Source: Punica granatum (lineage: Eukaryota; Streptophyta; Magnoliopsida; Myrtales; Lythraceae). From it: 64,000 nt of DNA. This document shows positions 24,852 to 37,564 of this stretch, in pieces; position 1 is the first letter of the stretch, and each line of letters opens with the position of its first letter. Under the pieces are notes generated by a model. The model worked only from the letters and a program-made list of their open reading frames with translations. It was not told the origin of the DNA and ran no database searches. A program made the translations under genes and the position numbers. Location: the NCBI RefSeq assembly GCF_007655135.1, contig NC_045134.1:9878982-9942981 (forward strand). Direction: 5' to 3'.

Positions 24852-27800
24852 CTATGCACCATTTTCAGGAGAAAGCAAGAGGATAATGGAGGAGTAGCTG
24901 AGCATCGGGTAAAGATTGGCATTGAGAAAGTGACTGTATTGAGTGACCGCAATATCTCTCCCTGGATGTTCAGCTGGGATGAAGTCGAATGGGGTGGGCT
25001 TGCCTGTGTCCACTAAGGGTTCCCATCTGTACCCTGGCCGCTCAGGAAGTGTAATGGTGACAGGCAGGTGGCTGGCGTTAAAAGCAACATAGATCTCCCC
25101 TTTAACCGAATCAATCTGCATTAGTCATTTGAACATAGAATCAAATACCAAGAAACTGACAAGAACACAATTAACCAATGAAGAAAGCTGATAACCTCGA
25201 GCTAGAAGAGTTATTGGGCGGCGTATCTATAAGCACTATGACATACGTGTGAGGATCATTGAGAAATAGTGAAAGCAAGAGATATTCTTGCAAGCTGACT
25301 AATAGAGAAGAACCCAAAAGAGAAACCGAGACATGAGGAGCCTAAAGTGCCAAACAATTGACCTTACGCTACTACTGTGCAACGCGGAGGGTACTGTGTG
25401 CTGGACTGGCTATCTTAGACATAGTTATCAGCATCAAAAACATCAGACAATGAACAGGTCGTGACTCGTGGCATGGATTCATGGTTTAATTGGGGATTTG
25501 AGAGCTCGGCTGTATAATAATTTCTTAAGATATCTTTAGAAGGTACATTCAAAACTATATGAAATATACAATATTTGCTATTGCTGGTCCAGAGGGTCAG
25601 CTGTCTAATTAAGTCTCGGTCCTAACAATTCTTGTGCATGGAGGTAAGCAAATTATTGGGCGACATTGATGGTTGCAAGAGATAGGCTTAAGAAAAAAAA
25701 TGAGAACTTGTTAGAGCAGCATACCAATGTAAAGGCAACAAAACGGCTGCTCTCAGACCAATCAGGTACCCCAGAAACATGGCCGTGCCACTGCAATCTT
25801 TCGGCTGTTGGGAAGTTGTTTAATCCAAGTGATTCACATTCACTGCAAGAGTATCAAAAGAAGGGGGGAAAAGAAAAAAAAGAAGAAGAAGAGGGGCATT
25901 AACAGTCAGATCGGCCAATATGAAGGAAAACCACCAGAAGAAGATTTGTATGCAATACTGGCGAAAGTTCGTCATAAGGCGACAAAACCGATAGAAATCT
26001 GATGAAGACTCTTCTTTCTTATCCCACCTGAAGTAATTAATCTGCAGAAAGTAGATCCAGTTAGCAGGTAGATAGTAAATGGAGGTCACCTGCTGGAGAA
26101 ACAGAATTAATTAAATTGGCAGAGGCTAGATGATCACATAGTTATCATGGCAGTACGAGTTGTTATTCCCTCCTTTCGTGTGACCATATTCATCTCCCAT
26201 GTATATCATTGGGACGCCCTGCATAGATTTGGATCAGTGAGCATAAAAATGGAAAATGAAGAATCCCAAGAAGTTCTGGACATTTGAGCAACTAGTGTAA
26301 CAATTCCAAATTAAAAACTTAAGTATGTTTGCCAATAACCCACTACAGAGCAACCCATACTAATTGGGCAGAAAAAAAGAAAAGATAATCCTTACTTGAG
26401 AAACCATTAGGCAGAGGAAGAAATTCCGCATCTGTCGCTTCCTCAATCTTTGCACAGAAATACTCGCACACTCTCCCTCCTATACATTTGCACAGCTAAA
26501 TTACTCTACAATCATACCTTGGTTACTGAAAGAATTAATTGGCAAGTACATAAATATTGATCCTAAAATATTGAGAAAAAAAGAAATATTGAGGCTCATA
26601 ATTTTGATTAAATTAAGTTCTCTAAATAACTGTCACATATAAATAAGGAAGAAAAAGGAGAGTCATTTAACCACTTCTGTCTCATTAAATAAGGTAAACT
26701 ATATGTTAATGAAAAAGATATATACAAGAGATTTAGAAAGTACAAAATTATGAGACAGCTTATAGACTGAGCGTATCAATTTTCACGCATACCTGTCCAC
26801 AATTCCAGCTATTATTATGACTCTCTCCGTCATTGTTGTCTTCGCCATTAGCCAAATTATGCTTCTTGTTGTACATAACCAGATCAGCCAAAGTAAAACC
26901 ATCATGTGCGCAAACAAAATTGATACTATTCCATGGTTTTCTTCCTCCTTCCTGATCCATAAATCAGGTCAAAGATGCTAAGCATGAGTACGTTGAACAT
27001 ATCGAGAACTAAATGAAATTAAATGTGAGAACATTTAAGTGCATTACTTAAGATATGACGGAAAATTTATACCTGGTACAAGTTTGGGCTCCCACACAAG
27101 CATTCAGCGAAGGCCCCAGAGAAGCCATCTGTTCCTTTGATAAATTGTCGCACTATATCGCGGTACTAAAATTGACAAAGTCCACCATCAATTCACAGGA
27201 TCACCTAGAGGTTGTTACTTGGGGTGGTAGATGGGTGATTAAAGAGACCAAACATGCAAATGACAATGATAGAGAACATTGAAGAGTTTCGAAGTGTGCT
27301 TGATTTACATTGTAGTGCATGATCCTTCAAGATTAAGTTTATAAAAACGGTAAGAACTTAATGGCATCATAGCTCAAGTTCAGGTTGTGAGTTACGGGAG
27401 CCCTCTCTGTCTATTTGGTGTTACAGGCTTAGACATTGAACAGGTAAATGTTTTGAACACAGTTATATAAATTAAAACCATTAAGAAACCCAATCACAAG
27501 TCCCTCACTCCATTTAACCTAAAAGAAAGAATCTATATAGCTAAAGAGAAGGCAATAGCACTCAAGCTCTGCTTTCTGAATTCGAATTAGACTCTTAAAG
27601 GCGGTCTTGCGCCAGAACATTACAGTAGAAAAGGTATTGCAGTAATGCAGCACATCCCAGAGATCAGAAACAAGTAATAAACTCCCAATAACTAAGGGTG
27701 CGTTTGGATTCAGAGTTAAAAGTAACTTCAATTTTGATTTTGATTTTGATTGTGGAAAATGACAAATGAGATGTGATTATAAATTTGACTTGGGAAACGT

Positions 27801-30800
27801 ATGTTTTTGTTGTGTAGTGTGTTGAGTTAAAGTTAAAATTTTTGACTTGAGAAATGTGTGTTTTTGTTGTGTAGTGTGTTGAGTTAAAGTTAAAGTTAAA
27901 GTTAAAGTTAAAATTTGGTGTTTGGGAATCCAAATAGAAACTTTAACTCTTCTTTGGATTTTCCATCAGCAAGAGAAGAAACTCTATATTTGGGTCAAAG
28001 ACTGCAGAAATAGAGAAGAAACTGCAACAATAGTTTTAACAATTAACTCCTGGACTGACCTTCCCATTCCATTCTGACCAAATACCCCAATGAGGAAAAG
28101 TCCCAACTTGATACAAGCCTCCAGTATCCCATGCTTCTGCTATGAGCTTCAAAAAGATAAAAGTTCCTCAAAGGTTGATAATGACAGTAAAATCATCCGT
28201 ACAACTTTCAAAGCAAGATTACTTCTGGTATCATGCAATCCATTTTTCAGGTTTTTTTTTTTTTTTTAAAAAGAGCACTTTAGTAAGGAGAAGGTTCTGT
28301 CAAAATAACTCAACTCTTACACCCTGTCCAAATTAAAGGGCAGAGACAATACTGCCCTTCAACAGAATCTTGTCAAATGCTCAAAGCAATTATCCATTGA
28401 GGAATCTGAGTGGCAAATCCTGCTCCCATCATTCAACCTTCACCCTCAATCTTATCTTAATCATAAATTATAAAAAATTGAAAGAGATGGAAGCTTAAGT
28501 TCATGCATTCCACATTTGGTACTGCTGTCCTTATCTTCACGAATGTTAATTCTGACATTATTTTGACTACTTAACATTGAAGAACTGTTCATAGTTAAGA
28601 AAATGAAGAAAAATGATATCCAGAAGAACTTATTAAGATATCAAAAGAGAATACCTTCACTCCTCGAAGCACTGGATCATTACTTATCATGTCTATCAAT
28701 GGAGGGCTATTGAGAGGGGTGCCAGTTGTCAGCAGGTCTCCATCAATCGGATTTCCATGCACATTAATTGCATCCCATAGGCTGGAATAAATGATTAAAA
28801 CAGGATTGTGAAATGAAAGTCGACCTCTTACATAATCAGTACAAAAGAGAAATATTCCTTTTTCAAAACGTTTACGAGGAACCTGCTACTCCTGGTCATG
28901 ATTGAAGCAAGATCAAAGCGAAAGCCATCCACATGCATCTCTGTAACCCAATATCTGTTACACCAAAGAAAAAATAAAGACAATCATCAGCTCAGTACAC
29001 AGCATCAAACCACCAACCAGTTGGATCCACCCAAAAATGAAAGTGGAGACTTCTGAACATTGCAGTCTAAAGCACAATCAATCATATATCTGACCACTGA
29101 TACATTAATGGATCTGGTATGCTACTCTTAGGTCACTAATTGCAACAGGCGCCCACAGATCCATTGGCCCCTACCTTCTTGTGCTGCCCATTTCATTTAT
29201 AGGTTCTGGAGCTCAATTTTATGAAAAGTATTCAGTGTCTAATACAAAATAGTTAGATCTACCTTAAGCTGTCCACTATGAATTGTCGAACCACTGGATG
29301 ATTGCAATTAAATGTGTTCCCACAACCAGAATAGTTATAAAACTCTCCCTGAGATAGCAATGATAGAATTAACACCCTTTTTAGTGGAAACAGTTAGCTA
29401 ACAGTAATGAAATATGCAAAAGCTTAATTAAACTTAGGACTAAACTAAGCTGAAAGAAAACTTCAGGGAGATATAAATCGACAAGGTGGCATGATAACAA
29501 TAATATGCTGGGCAATACCTTGGGAGCAAGCATGTAATAAACACTGTTATCAATGCCTCTAAAAGAAAAAATGGGACCATCTTCATTTCCTTCAGCTGTA
29601 TGGTTGAAAACAACATCCATGATTACCTGGTTCAAGCATAGGATGTGAGGAAAACATATTGGCCATATGAGCTATACCATGATTAGCCGAGAAATAATAC
29701 CTCAATCCCTCGTTTATGCGCCTCTCTGACAAGAAGTTTAACTTCATTTATTGCGCTGCTGCCATCATTGCGTGTGCCAGTATATGAATACCTTATCATT
29801 GGAGAGAAGTAATTGATAGTTGAATATCCCCAAAAGTTCATCCTGCAACATGTATTGCGACAGATCATCCATTTGAAACTACAAAGCACTGATATAGCTA
29901 TAGAAATATCATGCAATATATGGAATGCTACAGAAGGCCTGTGATAAAACAGTTTCTATGTTGATCTAACATATAAACACGTGTTTGGACATAAAATATT
30001 GTATTTGGCAACATCGTTCTTAGCACTATTTGTGAGCTGCCTTCAGCGAATGAAGAAACTGCCATACTCTCAATTTAGCATGATTAATTTTCAATGAAGA
30101 TACTCCTCATAGTGAACTGCTAGAGTTAATGGCTTTTCAGCCCAGATATATGTCAATGCCGCTTTTGTGACTGGGGTTACTCAATGAAAGATGATGTAGA
30201 GCATGTGCTCGATCTATTATTTTATGTATAAGCCTCTTTCCTAAAGAACTTTTAATTCATGAGAACTGCCCTAAGACAAAGAACATGAATTTGAAACAAA
30301 ACAAAATATAAAGTCCCCCACTATAGAACCAAGACTTCCTAATTTTCCATCGAGACTTGAGAAGACATGCTTCACGTGAGGGAGGCTATTGTCTTGGGCA
30401 GACAGATTAGAATCAGGAGCTAGTACAGCTTCATGTCTACATGAAGAAGTATAAAAAGTGATACTTCACAAGAGAAGAGAGAACTATACTTATAGTCACC
30501 CATGACGGAGTTGTAGCTGAAGTATTCCAGCTCATTAAATTCATGGCATGGCATTAATTCTATGCAGTTAATGCCCAGCTCCTGCAAATGGAATCATGGA
30601 TAATGAGAAATGGATTTAAGAAGTACGAACTATGAAGCACAAGAAACATGTAATGTCTCTGGAGAATCTCTAGCAACTCTGAAGTATGTAGACTAACTGC
30701 ATAACATTCAGTTAGATTTGAAGTGAAGGATCTTCACTATCAAAACATGACGAAGTAAATTATAGATGAGTATTGGCAATCTCAATACCAAAATTAGCAA

Positions 30801-32920
30801 ACCATAGAGCAGACAAGCATTTATTGTATAACTATAGTTAAAAAAAAAATCAATTTCAACAGTTTATAATCATTTGCTAACTATAATTTCTCATTCCTGA
30901 AGGAGATCACATGTAGTCTCTTGGCCGACAACAACTTTTCCAACTTCCAAGAGATAGGTCATCTCAAAATTAGACAGCTTCTATTCTTCAACTTGTAGGT
31001 AGCAATAGTAAAATTTGTCTATAGATACAGTAATAAAATGTATATCAATAAAAAGCTCATACTATTTTAATAATTGGTAAGATCTTTTTTTTTGGATAAG
31101 TTTCATAAAAAAAGGCTAGACGTGCAATTGGGGGATTCAAACCCACAACCTCATGGACTATCCACGAATCGTACCCAGATCCTATCCATGTACAATATCC
31201 CTTGGGAAGAATATTGATGCACATCTATATCAAAATTCGGTTTTGTCTGACCAAATAAAATGCTGCAAACAACATGATCTTGTGTGAGAGGGGGAAGTCG
31301 TTCCACCTTCAAGTGGTCAAGCTTTTCCACCACACCGAGGTAAGTACCAGGAAATTTAGTATTGCTGCTTTCGTGCTTTGTAAAACCCCTTATGTGCATC
31401 TCATACATGAAGAGGTCATTGTTTTGTATCTTCAGCGGTAAATCTCCTTCCCAGTCAAACTGACAACAACCAAGTACATTTTAAAGGAGTACGAGACATC
31501 ATTTAGTAACAGCCAGATAACATGGAATCGATGAGTGATTTGGCAAGCAGGTTAGTTCAAGTCACTACACTTTTCCAGCATGTTACAAAACCTTTGACTA
31601 CTTATCTCAGGAAGAACCTCAGGATTAAATGCTCTCATGATAAGCTCACCTTACTGGTACCGTCTCATAATTAGAAGCGTCCAGATCTCCTAAATACCAA
31701 CTTGAAGAGCAAAAGGGCATTTCAGATAATAGTCTTCACTACTATATTATGGTAATTGTCAACAAAAAAGGGCTAGCTGCAGCATAGGTAGCTCAACTTT
31801 CAGGAGTACCTCATCATTGTTGGAAGGTACCATGCAAGTCATTTGGGGCCAACAGTTATCCTCAGGTCCCAAAACACCGTATTCCCCTCTGCTTATCACT
31901 GCCTAGACAAACAAACAGAACATGAGCATATTTAACTCGACATCAGAATAGAACAGACCTGCAAAACTGCTTGATTTATTGCATAATCAAAGACAACCAG
32001 TCAATAGCTTACAGACCAAACTCTAAGCGCACAAAAAGGTTTCTACCCAAAAAAAGAATATGATGCGAAAAAGGAAAGGTTTATTGAAACTGACTTTTGC
32101 ATATGGATCCAAGAGTATCTTAGTAGCATCATAACGGTGCCCTTCTTCTGGAGAGAACTTCCCTTCGAACTTGTAACCGTACAACATGTCGGTGAAATCC
32201 CCCTTCAGAAATATATGCCACACATCGCCTGTACGGTTGATTGAAGGATCGAGAGGGATCTGCTCAGTAACTGTGCTCTGCATCAGATTATTATAGTGGA
32301 AAAATTAGTTAATCAGATGCTCCACAGTTGATCAAGAGAAGCTACAAAGACCAGAATTCGAGGAAATTCCGCAGGAAAGGCTTGAAATTCTGAGCATCAA
32401 ATTCCACTCCGATCATTCATAATCCGTAATCACACGCATCGTCATCGGCCGGCTCTCTCCCAACAATGAGAGGTCAACTAAATGAACAAAGAAAAAGCTC
32501 TTCCATGTTTAAAGTGGAAGAACAGCAACAATGGCGCGACTGCAAACTCACCTCGCGGAGGTCAGACAGACTAAGCAGACAGAGAGTAGCAGACACCGCA
32601 TTGCTCGAAAAGACGGCAAAATTGACGCCGCCATCAACGGGAGTAGCGCCAAACGGAACTGGTAGCCCCTGGGAGACTTCGAACCTGCTCAGCTTCGGTT
32701 TGTCCACCACCGCGGTCTCCGGCTGCGCTCCACCACCATCGCTTCTCGCTCTCGCCAATACAGCCCGTTCCATCCTCCGTAGCTCGCCCGAACGGGTGGA
32801 GACTGCTCGCTTCGGCCGTCGGAGAGTCATGAGAGAGAGGCATTGGATGATCGAGCCGCGGCTGAGGTTGGCGGCGGGGAAGTACGGCGAGGAGCAGGTG
32901 CTGCGGGGCTTCAGCTCCAT
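24852..32920 (-). CDS. ISA3: Isoamylase 3, starch-debranching enzyme
   Basis: Hydrolyses alpha-1,6 branch points of starch in the plastid; ISA3 acts mainly in starch breakdown. Eighteen exons join in frame to 797 residues: 32552-32920, 32095-32277, 31810-31902, 31307-31459, 30490-30581, 29701-29842, 29519-29626, 29263-29348, 28883-28954, 28655-28781, 28060-28146, 27073-27165, 26793-26951, 26396-26479, 26138-26218, 25959-26041, 25725-25842, 24852-25115. The N-terminus is Ser/Arg-rich like a transit peptide. A CBM48-like segment ([18 protein letters not shown]) precedes a GH13 barrel. The four GH13 regions are visible: DVVFNHT (348-354), DGFRFDLAS with nucleophile D423, AEAWD with acid/base E479, and AHDG (H551, D552). 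All catalytic residues are present, so it should be active. It matches ISA3 better than ISA1 or ISA2 (for example [10 protein letters not shown] and SLSDLRE). Exon 13 starts EGG after a CAG acceptor. Arabidopsis ISA3 is about 764 residues. Confidence 0.95.
27696..27945. mobile_element. MITE-like insertion with internal minisatellite, ISA3 intron 11
   Basis: About 250 bp in the 27166-28059 intron. The ends carry inverted TTTGGATTC (27703-27711) and GAATCCAAA (27926-27934), a common end motif of plant non-autonomous DNA transposons. Inside are two copies of a ~58-bp unit (about 27784 and 27842), four GATTTT-type units near 27733 and five GTTAAA units near 27885-27915. The target duplication is unclear. 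Confidence 0.5.
31083..31160 (-). mobile_element. Possible SINE remnant in ISA3 intron 4
   Basis: The minus strand has a tRNA-like B box (GGTTTGAATCCCC) followed by an A-rich end (opposite the T run at about 31086). The A box and a target duplication are not convincing. Possibly a truncated SINE. Confidence 0.3.
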
Positions 32921-33093
32921 CGGAGGATCAGAGAACTGACATGGAATGGAAGAGGAGAGTGTCAGCTCTGAGCTCAGTGAATAGAAAGAGTGATCTGATC
33001 AGAGAATTATGAGAGTGTGGATTTGGCATTTAGGAATGAGAGCCCCAGAAGAGTGCGCCAGCCAAAGCTCGTATCGTAATTTGATACTTGTCC
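32921..33093 (-). promoter_or_regulatory. Upstream region of ISA3
   Basis: The stretch before the ISA3 ATG is the likely leader and proximal promoter. No distinct TATA box was identified with confidence. Confidence 0.3.
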
Positions 33094-33440
33094 GTACCTT
33101 ATTTATTTATCATCATTATTATTTTGAATTCCTTATTGATTGATTGATTGAATAAAGAGGAGGTGACTCCGTATTATATTTAGTAACATATAATGTTATG
33201 ATTCTTATGAAGAATAAATACATTATTATTATTAATATTATTATAATATAGTAACATATAATGTCCGTACCTTATTTATTTATTTATCTATTATTATTAT
33301 TATTTTGAATTCCTTTTTGATTGATTGAATAAAAAGGACCCGTGCCGATACGAATCGCTAAGGCGCTTTTGTTAATTAAATATATAATTATATTTAGTAA
33401 CATATAATGTTATGAAGAATAAACACATTATTTTAAAATA
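33094..33440. repeat. Imperfect tandem duplication (~170-210 bp unit)
   Basis: The block starting cgtaccttatttattt and running through ttttgaattcct and gattgattgaat occurs at about 33094 and again at about 33266. The following block (atatttagtaacatataatg) occurs at about 33177 and again at about 33390. Same order and orientation with small indels indicate a local duplication. Confidence 0.7.
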
Positions 33441-33587
33441 TTATTTACGTGAATATTGAATTAATTATCTACATATGTATGGATTTGTATTGTATGTTCT
33501 TCTCCAATTTAATATCAATTATTGTTACTTTGGTTGTAAATCTTTTCTTCTAAAAAAATTGATTTTGTTAAAATTAATGATTTATAA

Positions 33588-33920
33588 GGTGGCGTTTGGC
33601 AATACAGTGGAGTTTTCTAAATATTAATATATATATTTAAGTGAGGTTGTAATGATAGTTAAGAAAAAATATGTTGTGAGAATTTATTATTAAATAAGAG
33701 GAAAAATAAGTAATAATTATATTGTTGAATTGATAAAAAAATGGAGCGGTGTGGATCAATTTATTATTAAAAAATTGATAGTAATAATAGTTATGAAAAA
33801 ATATGTGTGAAAATTTTTATTAAATAAGAGAAAAAAAATAGTAATGATTATATTATTAAATTTAAAAAAAATTTGGAGTGAAGTGGAGTTGTAATGGAGT
33901 TAAACTACATTGTCATAAAT
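33588..33920. mobile_element. Putative MITE with internal duplication
   Basis: Begins ggtggcgtttggcaatacag and ends near aactacattgtcataaatc, with partly inverted ends. The interior carries an imperfect ~105-bp duplication (33647-33754 and 33781-33887). Its internal sequence and ends resemble 47706-47945, supporting a dispersed family. No coding capacity. Confidence 0.5.
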
Positions 33921-34378
33921 CATGTATGAGACTAATTACTTTCATACTTAATTATCTGACTCTCATCTTATTTCCTTCAACTCTGTTAATATCATTCTAT
34001 TTACTAGTATGATTGATTGTATGACTGGATTTGTTTCTAGTTTCTACTTATTGTTTGCATATCATCAAACTCAAACTTGTGTCGGTTGATAGGTAATTAT
34101 TCTTCTTTCAACTCAGTTATTGACATTGTAAATAAGAACAATATTTTTACCTCATCATTTTCTGGGTAGTACTTTGTTGAGGCTATAATTATTTTGAAAT
34201 TTTTGACGGTGTATAAATCTTCTTACTCAATCAGGTTTAATGAAAAGAAGAAATCATAGTTACTTTTGAAAATTGTTTTGTTATAATGTCGATGCTTTCT
34301 GAGAAACCAGAGCCTGGATAATGATTGTTTCATCGCTCTTTCTGCAAGCATTGTAGGTGGAGGTGCAAGATTTGAGCT

Positions 34379-34461
34379 CCATGCTGCAATGATATCTTCT
34401 TCTATTTTCCATGCTCCAATGAGATCTTCTTCTATTTTCCATGCTGCAATGAGATCTTCTA
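34379..34461. repeat. 30-bp minisatellite, nearly three copies
   Basis: Two full units (34379-34408 and 34409-34438) and most of a third begin ccatgct(g/c)caatga and continue (t/g)atcttcttct. Copies differ by one or two bases. Confidence 0.85.
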
Positions 34462-35547
34462 TAAACTGATATTGTCCCCGGTCCCGTTTCTGATTTAGTC
34501 CAATATCATGATTTTATTAGTTCCTGCTGAATTGTAAAACATGCCATGTAAAAGCATAGACACAGTTGGGATGAATCAGTATTTCTCCATGTGCTCATTG
34601 TGTGTTTCCCAGATCAATTTCCTTTGATGTCTTCCCGTTCTTGTGGCATTCAGAACAAACATCCGATGCAAATTATTATGGAACATTTTTATGATGTTTG
34701 CTTTCCCGTTTATTTGATTGATCCAGAGCATGTTGAGCGACATTTACAATCGGCATGAGCTCGACCGACCGAGACCACGGCCACGCTAAGCCTTGCCCCT
34801 TGACAGCTCATCCGCGAATTCTTTCCTCATTTAATCTTAAACTTCATCGATTTTGGTTCAATATGGAAGTTGTCCTAATATTAATTTGAGTTTTCGATTG
34901 ATTTTTGTAGGCACAGTTTTAGTTCGACCTTTTTTGCATTCCTCATATTACACTCCTCCTTTTACTTTTGTTTCTTCAAATAATTATCGAAGAATTCAGA
35001 TGGCACACTCTTTCCTTCAGGTGAGCAAGCAGCAGATGCAGGACTTACATAACAATGGACAAATCATTGATAGCGCGGCCGGAGACCAAAAGAGCAGCGG
35101 AGACAAGCTTCGGGCAAAGAAAGAAGGAGAATGATATAAGGTCTGAGATTTATCTTCAACCTCTTTATTGTTAAATATATAGATACTGAACTTGTAATAT
35201 TGTTGAATTAAATTGTTTCCATGCTTTCAATAATTATAACTAATTATAATTTTGTTTCCTGCTGTTGAAGATTATATAAAAAATTTTAGGGCGATTCAAT
35301 GAAACTGGCAGGCCACAAGAGGGAACTAAGTTTAAGATAGATTTGAAGATCACTGTCACCTTTCAATTTTGAATATGCTTCTACTGTTGTCCTTGAATAA
35401 TTTTTGCGACCATATAAACCTAAATGTTGGCCTTTCCTCTACCATTTCTACCATTCCGTCTACCACTTTTGATGGAAATATGATGTAGCATGCCTGCATG
35501 GACTTGACAGTGTCAAAAATAATATTTTTTAATCAAAACGCCACACT

Positions 35548-35866
35548 GCCAAAGCCCTTGGCCGCGACACTCCATGACTGATGACATCCTCCACATCTTT
35601 TCCAAGTTCGAGGACAGCTTCTCCCGTGACAAATTCTCCTCCTCCTCCGACAACCCCAATCCCTCCTCCGCTGATGACGGAGATTGCCCTGATGTCCCCT
35701 CGACTACAGCTTCAAGAGCCTCGACAGCATCGTCAAGACCAAATGCAAGTCGGTCGAGGCCAACAACTACAGGAGCAGCCACATGATCGCTGATGAGGAG
35801 AGCCAGATGGAGTTCAACATGGGGCTCTCCGTCGGGCTGGTTCGCAATAACAACGTGCATGGCTAA
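35548..35866 (+). pseudogene. EXO70 (B-type) exocyst subunit, N-terminal fragment
   Basis: The plus strand reads AKALGRDT, then after a frame break MTDDILHIFSKFEDSFSRDK. This follows the N-terminus of plant EXO70B proteins (AKxLGxxxxMxDDILQIFSxFDGRFSREK). The frame breaks between the two blocks (two extra bases or one lost), and a later shift leads to FKSLDSIVKTKCKSVEANNY, ending at a stop near 35866. Intact EXO70 proteins are about 600 residues, so this is a short retained fragment. The later part is less certainly EXO70. Confidence 0.55.
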
Positions 35867-36011
35867 ATCTCAAGTTATTGTAAATGGACAAGAAATATAT
35901 GCAACAAATATTTTTATATTAAAATATATGGGTAGAATATCTAATTGGAAATTTGCAAATGAAAATACAAGTAAATAGAAATCCTATGATTCTCCTTCAC
36001 TTGTGGGATGT

Positions 36012-36263
36012 CAAACGAGGGCTTTGTAGCTTGTCCTCGTCAAATGATGATTATTTACACCGAGCCTTTGGGCTTGAATCCGATGTGAGATCTCGAGCAA
36101 GGGCTGCGTAGCTTGTTCTCGTCGAGGGATGTTCATCGTAGAATCACCGGGGCCTTTGGGCTTGACCCGATATAAGAACTCAAGTGAGAGCTGGTGCAGC
36201 TTGGTTTCGTCGAGGGAGCTTCATGGAATCACCGGGGCCTTTGAGCTGGAATCCGATGCGTCC
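36012..36263. repeat. Three-copy tandem repeat (~85-bp unit)
   Basis: Copies at about 36012-36093, 36094-36180 and 36181-36263 share agggct, gtagcttg(t/g), tcgtc, and (gg)gcctttg(g/a)gct ending near ccgat. They are about 70-80% alike by eye. Function unknown. Confidence 0.75.
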
Positions 36264-37545
36264 TACTTGGGGTCATTCCGAGTCTTAGGATTCTGGCAGT
36301 CGATCTTCGTAAAGCTTCTTCAAGTCCTTGTGCCTCGTTCTCCTCTCCCATTTCTGAAGAGGAGGCCTCTATTTATAGAGGAGAAGAGAGACTAGCAATT
36401 CATGTGCTCTCACCGGATCGGTCGATGGACGATAATCATCTAATTTTTAATATAGATAATAATCGATTGAAGAGATATTTCTATAACCCCCCCCCCCCCC
36501 CCCCCCCCCCCCCTGATTTGTCGGTTACAAATTATCTGCAAAAGATAATTATCTGAAATTATATTTAATTGTTCAGACAGTATCCATTTAATTTGGCTAA
36601 TCGATAATGTAATTTGTTTTCGGATGACACATGCGTGATGCGTCCAGACATTTGGAACGTGGCAATTAATTTGTCTGCTGCCGAGTCCCAAATATTAGTA
36701 CTGCATTAAATCAGGTACTAATATATCTAAAATAATGAGGTGGTAATTTGTCATTGGCTTGAAAATTTTCAAGGTCAACAAACAGCAACCGGTCCAAGAA
36801 ATGCACTCGAGCGTTCATCTTCAACGGGGCGAAGTCGAAGCTGCAGAGGTTCCAGGAGGGAGAGGAGAGGAAATGGAAGGAGAAAAGCATCTTTGTTTGA
36901 GAGATTTAGGAAGGGAGAGGAGAGAAAATGAGAGGAAATAAAATAATTACATGTTGACGGACAATTATGTCCTTATTAATTTCAAATTACAATATTTACT
37001 CTAATTTAATAGCATTGAAAGATCTCTTTGCATTCAAATAGTTATTCGCAACTCTATTGCCTTCATAATCTATTTTCGTAATTATATTTAAAAAATAAAT
37101 ATATATCTCTATTATATTTTAAAATAAAAAATAAAAAATTCCTATTAAAAAGACAAAGATAAGAACATGAACTATATGTATCGAACGCTTCTTGCTAGGC
37201 GTGGATAAATATCGGTGATAATCTAGTCAAATTAATGTTACTGAAATTATCACCGAAAAGAACATTAAATTAAATAGGGTGTTGCCTGTTGTCACCGACA
37301 AATATACAAGAAAATGTGGTAGTGTTTTTGTAAAAGAATTATATTTTAACAAATTACTCATTTTTATGATTTTTATGGCCCACGTTGAAAACAATCTCCA
37401 CTAATCGTGGAAAAAAAAAAGAATAGCTCTAATTTTTAGCAAAAACAGTGGCTTTATCTTAAGTCAATATTTCTGTCTTAAGTCAAAGATACTATTGTTG
37501 CATCTCTCATACTATGACACCAATCAATACCATGTGTTTGTTGCC
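36264..37545. other. Intergenic
   Basis: AT-rich with no supported gene. It contains the 27-base C run and a purine-rich stretch at about 36840-36940. Confidence 0.4.
36487..36513. repeat. Poly-C run of 27 bases
   Basis: Uninterrupted C on the plus strand between ctataa and tgattt. Such long C/G homopolymers are rare in plant DNA and hard to sequence, so the true length is uncertain. Confidence 0.9.
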
Positions 37546-37564
37546 TGAAATAAGTGCTTTCTTC

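Larger units (their letters stand above)
33441..35547. other. Intergenic, repeat-bearing
   Basis: Holds a MITE-like element and a 30-bp minisatellite, listed separately. A short plus-strand frame at about 35000-35134 (MAHSFLQVSKQQMQDLHNNG) is not assignable to a family. Confidence 0.4.

Noticed and set aside
31083..31160. Genuine tRNA gene in ISA3 intron 4
   Set aside because: Only a B-box-like motif is visible, with no cloverleaf arms or anticodon. SINE debris is more likely.
24852..32920. ISA1 or ISA2 for the isoamylase
   Set aside because: Catalytic residues are intact, which excludes ISA2. The segment sequence follows ISA3 closely across all 18 exons.
36012..36263. CRISPR array
   Set aside because: Plant nuclear DNA; units are long and diverged, without constant repeats separating unique spacers.
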